Shown one piece after another: positions 12,601 to 24,600 of a stretch of 64,000 bases of DNA. Numbering within the stretch: the first letter of the stretch is position 1; every line of letters begins with the position of its first letter. This DNA is from Hippasteria phrygiana (lineage: Eukaryota; Echinodermata; Asteroidea; Valvatida; Goniasteridae): the NCBI GenBank assembly GCA_037893225.1, contig JAZGUH010000452.1, forward strand, positions 1-64,000, read 5' to 3'. The position numbers and the translations under genes were made by a program. Under the pieces are notes generated by a model. It was given only the letters and a program-made list of their open reading frames with translations, did not search any database and had not been told where the DNA came from.

Positions 12601-15600
12601 GCTCAAAGAAACCTGTGAAGAAAGAACGGGAAGTGTTCAGTTTCTAGAGGGTCAAACAAACCTGTACAGAAAGAACGGGAAATTTTCAGTTTCTAGAGGG
12701 GCAAAGAAACCTGTGCATATCTCTTGTAGGTCACTGTAGTAGTTTGTGAGCTTTCTCCAACAATTGTCTTTTGTCTTATAGCCACCTCTACTGGACGGAT
12801 TGGGGAAGTTCACCGAAGATTGAACGTGCGAATACAGACGGATCGGGGCGAATCGTACTCGTCGATACCGGACTGCAGTTGCCAAATGGGGTTGCTTTGG
12901 ATTTAGATGGTTGGTTATCTATAAAACTATGAAGCTAAAAATAAATATTAGTAAAACTGTAAAAGCGACTGGCTTTAATTGTTAGGCCTACGTACTGCTC
13001 TGGTCTGTACTTTAGTTCGTTTAATGAGTGGCTACACTGCAAACAACGCGGTGTTAAATTAACACCATGTGGAATCTATATTGAACGAATGGTTCAGTAT
13101 AGGTACTGCAAGGGCTTAATTTAACACATTTAAAAAATTGTTTATATGCCCCTATATCCGACTCGCTGCATGTCGACAGTAAACAAGGTGTAAAGTATAG
13201 TTTTGAGGTAGAGACGACCATGGAGGAAGGATACGACCAACAGGCATATCCAGGGATGTTTATTGAGCCTCAATTGTTGATTAAAGTAGCTTCCATTTTT
13301 GGTTTGTTAGCAAACAAATAACAAACAATGAAATGATAAAACACAAATACTACTGAAGAAAAAAAAAATAATAATAATTTCTGATCTGCTCTTATAGGAG
13401 GTAGAATATACTGGTGTGATGCGGGGCTAGACCTCATCGAGTCCACAGACCTTCTAGGCAGTGACCGTCGCGTTCATGCACGTCTAACTTCGGAAAGCAT
13501 CCATCCATTCGACATCTGGGTATACCGAGGTACTGTTTACTGGACGGACTGGCGATTCCGAAAGCTACTTCGTCTGGACTTCACTCCGTCCACGGAAGTG
13601 ACGCTGTTTGGCTCCAACACCTTCTTGCGAGCGGGAGGCCTTCATATCTACACTGGTACGGTCATTAATTTGTTTACAGAGCAAATATACTCAAATAAAA
13701 CGTTCAGCTCCCCATGAGCGTTTTGTACGTATGCTGGTATAATCCCATTTATGTTGCGGGCCCGTCCATTATCTTTAGTGTATGATGTCATACTTGTCAA
13801 TATTTCGATCGAGTGCTTTGTTGATTTTCGTCTTAAGATTGCAGGCAACCTAGGTTTAATCAATGATTAATTCACATGCAAATACACAGATTTACCTTAT
13901 ACTGTGCACATTCCTGTATATGTGACCCGCTCTTGAAAAAGGTATATTATGTCGCAAAATATGAAAAATGAGTTTGATGTATGTTTGGAAAGCCCGCAAT
14001 GTAAGCTTTCATTTGGTACGTGGTAGAGCTCCAAAGCCCTTTCCATTCTGGAGATATCGCATTGTTGCATATTAATTAGTTATATGGAGTTCAAATTGCA
14101 CAACAGAGAAAACAGGCTTTGAAATAGCTAGTTCTAATACAATGCAATGCAACAATGCACTCTAAAAAGGATATTTTTTCATTTTATTCACTGAAATCAA
14201 CATTGTTGTGCACCAAACCTGAAACTTTAGATATTTAAGATGTCATTAAAAACAAAAAACAAAAATGAATTTTGATGAAAAATTTCACCCTCTCAACGTT
14301 TAAAGGGCAGTTACACGTAAATGCATAGCGCGACTTATATCACCTTTTTCTGGAGCGGGTCACATATACATGTAGTTGAAAAAAACAGAAAAAAACTAAT
14401 TTTACTCGCAGTGCGAATGCTTTTTCAACCCAAATTTTTGATCGTGATCACAAAAGTGTTCCCCTTCGTTTTTCAGAGAGGGGGGAAACGTTTTGTGGAT
14501 GTGGGCAAGTCCACAAACCGTTCACTCTTCCTGCATCTTGTGGACATCTTTTGTTCACAAGTCCACAAAGAGTATATGCAAGGTTAGAGCATGCCTGTTT
14601 ATGGTATACACAAAGGACTTCTGATTGTCTCTTTTGTTTGTACTTAAACTTTTTGCAATCCTCTGAGTGGTCTTGTGCTTGATTTAAAATCGATAAAAAT
14701 TGGAAATCGATTACCTTGTGTCCTCTTGTTGTTCCTCTGTTCCCTGTCCTCGGTATGCAACACATTAAACAAAGACTAGGGTTGTCCCGAAGATACCGAA
14801 AATTCAAATATTCGATCATCAACCGAATATATTCGAATACCTTTTTGCCGGTTCGAATATCCGAGGAAAAAAAAAGGTGCAAGTACAGATACGACTCTGT
14901 TGCTAATAATTGAAAAGTTTCGGTTCTCAGTAGTGCCAAATGTCGCATTTTTGTTGGCGGTATTTTTTTTGTGGACGGAGGTTTAATGTTCCCATCCGTA
15001 AAATCTCTAACAATTTGCTGCAAAATCCCAGCAATTGTGCACATAAATCACCGGCGGGCTTTGCGTGCAACTTTTTACCGGTGCGGCATTCAGTTGCAGC
15101 TGACCCGTGAAAAACTTGATCGTAGCCGCACCGGTATCGAATATTCGATCAAACCCAGTTTCGAATAATGGAATACTAAATTATTTGAAAACGAACAGCC
15201 CTAACACAGACTTCGCAACAAGAAAAGACTTAGAAAATGTAAGTGCATGCCAACTTGTTGAAACTCGGCTGCTATATTTGAGTGTCGAAATCAACACAGA
15301 ATTCCATAATTGATCCGATCATTTGGTTGACGTCATGGTGCTTGCTTTTAGACACCTTCGCCCAACACGAGTGTAAAAATCCGATGATCTGCGCAGAAAG
15401 CGAGCGTTGCCGTCAGTACGAGTTTGCCCACCGGTGCGTGTGCAAGGACGGCTTGGCTGGCGCTAACTGCAAGCTGGGTGAGTTGATTGGTTTAATCTTC
15501 GAGAATTCTCTTATTCGGCTAGAACTTTTTAACTGGACGGGGTTTTGCCAAATTTCAAATTGGAGTCTTAGAAAATGATCTCCCGAACAAAGTCACTGAC

Positions 15601-18600
15601 AAGTTGGGAGACCGCCAACATAGGGCAAGATAGCTCAGTTGGTAGGGCGCTGGTACGGTATTCCAGAGGTCGCAGGTTCGAATCCCGCTCCTGCCAGTTT
15701 TTCTTTGTCGACTTTGAAAATTACTTCCAGTCATGACAGTTTTTTTTTTCCAGGAACTTGTGCAAAGGGGAAGGGGTTCGAGTCTGACATATTTTTGTAC
15801 CTATAAAAGCAAAGACAAAAGTTGACGAATCGGTCTGATTTCTGACAATTGAGCCTGAGCCAAAATCCATTATTAAAACCAAATAGCAACACAGTAGGGG
15901 AAAGGTTGGACCACACCCCTTTTAGATCTGCACCTATCTGATGTATAAAATGGCAACTGAAGATGATACAAATTTAATCCGTTCTGTGGTGGTGCATTCT
16001 ACAGCGGTGTGCAAAATTATTCCAACATTTTTTTATGCAAATCGCCCGTTACAAGCCCTAGGGCACTCGAAGAACTAGCCCCTCACACTGAAACAAGATA
16101 ATCCAATCTCTTCACAGTATGAATAGGGTCGGGATGGGTAACTAGTCCACTGCAAGGCATTAATAATGCCTCTACCCATATTAAGCGTAGAAGTGCCAAA
16201 GCCCAGGACTGGGCTCGAACCCACAACCTGCAGAATTACCCACAGACCTTGAATTCAATGTGCCAAACCACTAGGCCACGGCACCTCCACTTGGCATATT
16301 TGAGGTACTTTAGTTGTTTATGATGAATTGGCAATAAATATACCAATCTACATTCAAATGAAACCCTCTGGAATGAACTTCAGAAGACTTGGAACAGCAT
16401 TAGTGTAGAAACTCTCAGGAAATATATGGACACTATGTCCGAAAGATGTGCCGCAGTGATTGCTGCCAAGGGTGGACACACCAAATATTAGATTAAAGTT
16501 TGATATAAAAAAAAGATGGTAGGACTGGCAGATACTAATGTGAGCTACATGTATGCTCACAACAATTACCTTTTCTATTTAATACAGGTGAAAAATGTAA
16601 ATCAGGCATTGTAAGGCATTAAATATCAATTTCCTCAGATATGTCAAGTGTTCGAATAATTTTGCACACCACTGTATATTACATGAATATTGCAGTTAAA
16701 TCTTTCTTATCCTGGTTCAGAAAACTGTTTTGCTAGTGGTCAGAGTGTAGGATTTTTGGATAAAGTTGACAGTTTTTCAAATTGTTTTGTTAGTCTTAAA
16801 TCCCTTGGCAATATTTTGAATTAGTTCGTTTTTTATTATTTTTTTATTCTGTAGATAATCCATGTACGTCCGCTCCTTGTGATAATGGGGGAACATGCTT
16901 CCAGTCTACAACCAATGATGGCGCGTATTTCTGCACGTGTCCCGCCAGTTACTCTGGCAGTCACTGTGAGACATTCGGTAGGTTAAAACAGAGAGGCCGG
17001 GAACCATGATTGCTCATGGAGTACAGTTCCTGGTGAAACGTTTTCTGGAACCCACCGTGCTATCCGAGGGCACTGGTGATGGCTAATCTCTTCTTTTACA
17101 AAATATTGTAAAGGAAATGCAGAGCATTGGCCCAAAAAACAACAAATTGTGTTGCCCTCGGACAGACCCACTGTAAAAATCGACAGGGTTGGGTTTATAA
17201 TTTTTTTTTTTTTTGAATGATTATTATTTTGTTGTTGTTGAATTTTTTTTAAAAATCAGTAAAAACGTAACTCAGCCTCTCTGTCTCAAAAAGTGTTCGT
17301 ATTTGATGTACCTTCTTTACTTAATGCATATTTTCATGTAAAAAATGAAACCAGGGGGTTCGTCCAACGTTTAGGCCTAAACACGCCCGGGTGACTTTGA
17401 TCCGTCGCGCTCCTCAAAGCTCCATTCGGGCTGAAGAGTAGCCTAGCTAAAAACCCTAAACTTTGGGTCTGGGGAGGTCTAGCAAGAAAAACAAAACAAG
17501 GACAGTGCATGTCAAAATGCTATGTACATACAACCAATTAAATGTCTTTTAGAGCTGTAAATATATTGTAGTGGAAGAGTCTAATCGAATCGACACAAAC
17601 TTTAGAAAGTTAGGCAAACAGATTACCTAACGTTGGTACAATAGTCAACATGTTTAACCTGTGGGTAATTGTTCACGTAATTTAATACCAACTGGCGAGG
17701 GAAGGAATGGCTCAGAAGTAGGGTTCAAGGATTGAGATAAATGTTTTATTCAATTCTGCAAAGAATCAAACAGGAAAAATAAAAACATTAAGTTAACAGT
17801 AGATAACTGGTTTCAAAAAACAGAGCAGCCAAAAGATCATTTGTGCGCACAGTTCCTAAAACTGAGTTATTCATTAAAGTACTGAAAAAATACACTTAAA
17901 AAAATACTGATGCGCGTTTCCAGTACCGGTAATTAGAATCCAGACTACACAGACAGAAATGCAACTTACAACTTTTCACCCCAACAAATCCATATAAACA
18001 TCAGTAACATCTACAGTAGTCGCTTCAGATCAGCAGATCTCAGGCTCACAGAAAGGCACAGTTTTCAGTCAGATTCAGCTAAAGAGAAATGGTAACGAGA
18101 GCAGTCCTTAAACATGTGTTTCAAGTAAACCGGATATCTGGACAAAGTTCTCAAGAAAAACAGTACGGTAACTTTTTATAAACAACGCAGTAAAATTAAT
18201 CTGCTAAAATAATTCTTAACTGACCAGGGATCACGCAACAGATACAAAAAGTACAAATAAGCTACCACTTATGGGGAAAACAAATCGGCGCATCGAAACT
18301 CAGACGGGCTAAAAGACAAGCTGAAACACGGCCAGAAAGAATATTTTCATTCTTGTCAAACTGTACACATTATTATACGAGTTAAACAAAAGTCAAATAC
18401 ATTAGAAAATCATCAAACTGTAACACTTACTTTAGGCCTATATCATCACATCAGAAACGGATCAGAAAACGGACGAAATTCAGACCAGGCGAGATGCATC
18501 AATGCGAAACAAAACAAAATCAGCATACAATTTAAATTAAAAGTTAGCTTCGAATTGACGCCGCGCGTGCGTTTGGACGCGCGCTCACGTGCGCCCTCAA

Positions 18601-21600
18601 GAAAGTGTTGCAAACTTTGTTTCTCAGCGAAACACCAACTTTTGTATAACCACAGCTAGCTGTGCATAGACCAATTGTTGGTTAAAGTGGGGTTAAAATG
18701 GTGTTGCCCAACATTTTTTTACCCAACATTTTTACAGTGTATCTCGTTCAATCGGTTGATATGAAGCCAAAAGTTAGAATACTTCCATTTGGTTTGCTTC
18801 TCGGTGGTTCAAGAAGTCGGTGGCGAAGGTGAAAATATTATTTCCGACCGACCGACCCTCTTTTCCAATTTTACTTGTCCAAGGGGAACTCAAAAATTTG
18901 TTGGCCTTGTGGGTAGCTTACTACGACCTTGCCTTGATGTCATTTAAAAAAGAAAAAATCTATCCAATGAGAGCTGAAAGAAATCAGCCATTCGAATAAT
19001 GAATGTAGCGATTGGGGCATTTTCAAATCAACATTTGGGGCATACACAAAAGTAAATAAAAAAAAATTGCCAATTTTAAGCATCATTTTCGTACTCAAGT
19101 GACGCAAAATTAGTCAAGATTGACAAGTTTGATTTCTGAAGCAATTTGTCTGAAGAATAACTTCTTTTTTTTTTAACAGTGCCGCCTTGCAGCAGTAACC
19201 CTTGCATGAATGATGGGAAGTGTGTTGATGAACTACCCGATACCTTTCATTGTGATTGTATCTCCAATTATGTAGGACCGATTTGCAAAGACAAAAGTCG
19301 TGAGTATTCAAGTTATTGATAATGCTATAAAAAAAAAAAAAAAAAAAAATATTGAAGATGTTCAAATTATCAGCAATTTCACACGTGTATCAAACGTTCT
19401 AAATATCTGTAACTTGTATTAAACATCAGCTATTTCATAAAGATATGTCTTAACCGTAAATAGATTTGTTTGTGTAAATATGTTTGTATGTGTGTAAATA
19501 TTCATTTTTAAAGGGTGGCTGCAATAATTGTACCAACAATTTAATTTTGTGTTGTATAACTCTTTTACGATATAAGAAATGTGATTAAAATGTGCTTTCT
19601 GTGTTTCTGCCCATTTTTGGGATAGGGTGGGGTGATGTGGGGGTGGGGCGATGTGGGGGTGGGGCGATGTGGGGGTGGGGCGATGTGGGGGTGGGACGAT
19701 GTGGGGGTGGGGCGATGTGGGATGGGGTGGGACGATGTGGGATGGGGCGATGTGGGATGGGATGGGGTGGGGTGATGTGGGATGATGTGTTGTTGGGTGG
19801 GATGATGTTGGGTGAAGTGGGGTGGGATGATGTTGGGTGGGGTGTGGTGGGATGATGTACAATGTATGGTACAGGTAATTGGGTGACCTATTGGTATTGA
19901 CATAAAAAAAGCTGACACGTACACTCCACCATGATGCCCTTTTACCTTACCAATCAGACGCCAAATATTTCAAATTTGTCATTTTGTTTATTCAAATGGA
20001 TAGAATGAGATTCGGGTGGAGATGGGATGGAATTAATTAATATTGGTTGTAGTGAGGGTGGAGGGGTGTTGTGGGGCCTCCTCTTCCACCTTTGGCAGCG
20101 AGCCATGGCAGCTTTGCTGTTCTAGTTATACTTTGAATTTTTATACTTAAATTGATGAACGGCATAGTCGAATTGCTTTTAATTTTTTTCGGTTTTTGTA
20201 TTTTCAGAACCCTACGATCTGGTATTTGTGGCCAATTTGGAGCCCCCCGGAATTTCCGTGGCACCGGCAGATACATTCAACTTCACCCTCATCCCCGGCC
20301 TTGATGATGACCTCGGACAACCTGTCGCGATTGACTACGACCCCATAGATGGCATGGTGTACTGGACGGATGTGCTTCGTGAAACCATCAGTCGCGCCTT
20401 CCTGGATGGGACGGGCATGGTGGTTCTCGTATCTGACCTGAATAGTAAGCGGACCCAGATTTTCAAGAGGCTTTCAGATTACTGATATTAAAATCTCCAG
20501 CAGCCCGAACAAAGCTTCCTAAATATCTATAAATTGGGTTGAGCACACATTAAATGACCACACGTGAAAGTATATACAATAAACTTGTTTCTGTCGTAAA
20601 TAAAGGGTTTGTTGCGTCAACAGAAATCCGCCATGATGGCATTTTATGTACACAAAGATGTTTGTTGCGGAAATTAGTTTAAAGATGTGCTCTAACAAAA
20701 AAACGTAATGCTGGAAGGCTATTTGTTTTAAATCCAGCTCTGAAGAAGAACAAGCATATATATATTTAGTTTTTTGTAGAAAACAAAACTGAATATTTTT
20801 CAAGAAAGTATGTGTCACTTTGTGCAATTTATTAAGTTTAATGGCTCGTCAAACAAACCACAAGGGAAACTGACTACATCCCGCTCCTGCCAGTTTTCTT
20901 TGTTCACTTTGAAAAAGTTCAATAGCTTTAAATTTGTTTTATCAATATCGCTCCTTCCTCGGCCCTTGATCCAGTTCATTTTCTGACTGTCTGTTTTGCA
21001 ATTGCAGAATACGTCTTTTGTTAATTATAGCAAAAATTTTGTATCATTTTCCATTTTATTTTGGTCATAAATGCATTACCTGCTGCTCGCTCAAACAGTA
21101 TACCTACAGTAACCCTTTCCTTCCCCCAGTACCACATTCTTTGTTCAGTCAAGCATAAAACCACTTACACAGAAAAAGCAGCTGACTGCTTGTTGAATGG
21201 TTGTATTTTCAACCAAAGATTTCACCCTCAAGAATTGATTGAAAAGGAAAATGTTGTGTGTCAAGTTTGTTCCATGACAATTTCTCTTTCATATGGTGTA
21301 AAAATGAAAGTCACAACTGCTAAAATAGCAAAGTTACAGCTGTTTTCTCTTCTGGCCCACTTTATCAAACAGGAAAGTTGTTTGTCACACGAACCAATGG
21401 CACTCCATACACATAACTCTACAGGGAAACTTCGGATAGTTTTCTCAAAATATTCTAACACATGAATTTGATAGCACCATTGGAAGGATCCGAACAAGCT
21501 CTTTCCGTTGGTATATAGATCATGTATGGACAGCGAAAAACACAAGCACTACAGTTCGTTGAAACATGGTGAATATATTTGTTGTTTGGATACTCTGGTG

Positions 21601-24600
21601 TGTGGTTTTCTTGTCGAGTAAACTCGACATTGGTAAGAAAAGGGTTCAAGAACCATAATGTGATGTTTTTTTTCGCAATTCGACGACAGCCCCCGCTGGC
21701 CTGAGCCTCGACATTGAGAACCGTCTGATGTACTGGACCGACGAAGGCAGAGATTTGATTGAGCGAGCGACCCTGGATGGTCAAGATCGTGCCGTGGTCT
21801 TCAATCTGACCAATGCGTTGATTGATGAGGTCCTACCAAGGGCGATCCTCGTTGACTCGGTGAACGGGTAAATAACCAGCTCACGAACCTCCGTCTTTTG
21901 AGATACTATCTTATGGGTGACGACTATACCTTATGGGACAACAAACTTTCTGAATCGTTACATTACCTTTTTAAATCTAATAGATCATAATGTACATTTT
22001 CAAATTGAACAAAGAAACTGGCACGAGCGGGATTCGAACCTGCGACCTCCGGGTTACCGTACCGGCGCTCTACCAACTGAGCTATCTTGCCCTGTGTTGG
22101 CGGTCTCCCAAATTGTCAGTATCTTTGTTCGAGTGGGTGCTAGTCAGAAGTCATAAACCCAGAATGCCGTGTAGCAAGGAGACCGCCAACATAGGGCAAG
22201 ATAGCTCAGTTGGTAGAGCGCCGGTACGGTAACCCGGAGGTCGCAGGTTCGAATCCCGCTCGTGCCAGTTTCTTTGTTCACTTTGAAAATGTATTCAAAT
22301 TTACCTAGTCAGTTTCCCTTGTGGATTGTTTGACGAATTAGATCATAATGTAGTTATAATATTAGGTCTGCATCCAAGTTATATATACCTCAAGCTAGAA
22401 CAACTCTTTTTCACCATAGCATATTTTTTCCTCTGGGCCAAAAAACAACAACTCGAATCATCTTTTGTCAACTCTAACTGATTGTCCTTCAATTGACACA
22501 TTTCAATTCGTGTATACATTTAATTATTGTAATTACTAAATCCTTAATTTGTATTGTTTTGTCTTGTTTTCTTTGGTTCATCCACCTCAATGGCTCCACA
22601 CCTGTTTCAATGTATATGCATTATTCAATGTGATAAAAGATGATATTGATTGCTGAGAGAAGTTTGCGTCATTTTTTTGCTTTAGGTAGATGTTGTATTG
22701 TAAAATAAAACAGCCAATTTTTTCTGCCATGAAATAACAAAAAAAGTGACTTTTGAGAGTTATTTTTATCAAGTCTTCTCTAGCGCAGCATAACCCGCTG
22801 ACGCCATTTGTCTAAAAGTCGTCACTGTGGGCAGCAAACAGTTCTGACGTCATAGTACGAACTCCTCTGTTGTGCCTAAGTGCTAGACACAAAAGGGAGT
22901 TCGTCCTATGACGTCAGATTTGTTTGCTGCCCGTAGTGACGACTACGGTAGGTAGGTTATTTCATGGCAGAAATAATTGGCTGCCCGATTTTACAATACA
23001 CAGTCTACATAGAACCAAAAAATCACGCAGACTTCTCTTAGCAATCAAGATTACTGTAAGATGTAAGTGTAAGTATTTGTCTTGGCAGCCGCATCTTCTG
23101 GACAGAAGTTGGCAGTGAACCGAAGATTGAACGGGCAAACACCGACGGTTCTTCACGGCCTAGCTCTTGATTTACAGGGTAATTTTATCTAATTAATCAA
23201 GGAAGATGGAACAAAAACATCACAAAGTAGACATTGAAACTCAAGCTTTTTATGTCAATTGTCGCTGCCGCTTCGGCTCCGTTCTTCTCAGTGGTCGTAC
23301 CTCTCGTGGGTCTGTTTGGCGCAGTCGTACTTTCCTCGCCTTCCAATTGGTGTCCGAGGTTCGAATCCCTCCCGGATTAAAGTGTGGATTGGAGTTTCCC
23401 TGTAGAACTAAGCGTTTGTTCATCTACAGGGTGTCCTTAAAAAATGTATACCCATTAAATAATTCATATCGTCGCAAAACTACTGAATATTTCAGAAAAA
23501 GACAATGTCTGTGGAAAGGGTAGAATGTCCTCTGTCCAATGGTATAAGGTTAATTATGTCATTGCCATGGATGACTGAACAAACAAGACAGTTGTGAAAG
23601 GTACTGAAATCAGCACTGTGACGAGTTGTTTACTTGAGTGGCAAAGCTCAGGCAGGTGTTTTTAAGGACAAATTCTTTTGCTGTTTGAACACATTGGAAA
23701 AGTGATGACCGGGAGCGATGAATACATTTTTCTGATCACTTTCTTTTTGTGTTGCACTTTAACTGACTTGAAGTGAAGTTTGAATAAGCGTTTACGTCAG
23801 AAAAGCACCCGTACAAACATGACATGTAAATGCTTGATTTCTGGTCTGGCGAGAATAATTTCAACAGGATTAATATTTCAACATTGGAGTGTCCGTTACT
23901 TTTTCTTTTGTATTTCCAGGGAACAGGATGTATTGGTGTGAAGCAGGGCTGAACCGCATCGAGTCTTCCGACCTTCTTGGCAGCGAGCGCCGTGTTCATG
24001 CCGAGATAGCCTCACATGACATCCATCCGTTCGACATCTGGTTATACCGGAACAATCTGTATTGGACCGACTGGCGATTCACTAAACTACTTCGTCTGGA
24101 GGTTCCTCAAGCTAAACTGGCTCTGCCGTTCGGGTCCGGGAACTTTTTAAAAGCTGGTGGTTTGCACATTTACACAGGTGCATAGCCTACTTTGTAACTT
24201 TAGGGCGGGGCTTACAGATTCCACGCCCCCCAGCCATTTTTGTTTTTTCACAAAAGGAGTCCTTCATTCTCGCCTTTCGCACCTGCTGTATCCGGGTTTA
24301 AATCCCGGGTTTTTCAGTCCTTATATAATGGGAAACTTTTGAGACGCGTTGTAGCGGACATAGGCCTACCGGTTGTATTCGAAACGCCGTTCTTGGTAAA
24401 CCCACGAACAGTGTTCTCAAGTTGCCGATTACGAATGCCAAAGTGCCGTGTAGAGTGCATTAGAGCGCAAATTAAAGATGGCATCCGCCGTATGAATACT
24501 CCGAATGAAAAGAAAGGAAAATTTTACTAAAGTAATTGAAATACTGGAACAGCGATAGAAATTGGCAAATACAATCCACCTCCTATGATCACGTGCAATT

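Noticed and set aside
14448..15044. 198-codon minus-strand open frame
   Set aside because: Covers an intron and most of a TAGGG-type MITE; no recognisable domain and not shared with the sister MITE copy.
15632..15700. Possible functional tRNA gene
   Set aside because: Same SINE family, with an extra mismatch in the anticodon stem.
19419..19924. Overlapping His/Pro-rich minus-strand frames
   Set aside because: Produced by translating the GGGTGGGGCGATGTGGG minisatellite.
22178..22272. Possible functional tRNA-Thr gene
   Set aside because: A and B boxes are good, but acceptor and anticodon stems have mismatches, position 33 is C, and several truncated copies with shared flanks exist; it is a SINE head.
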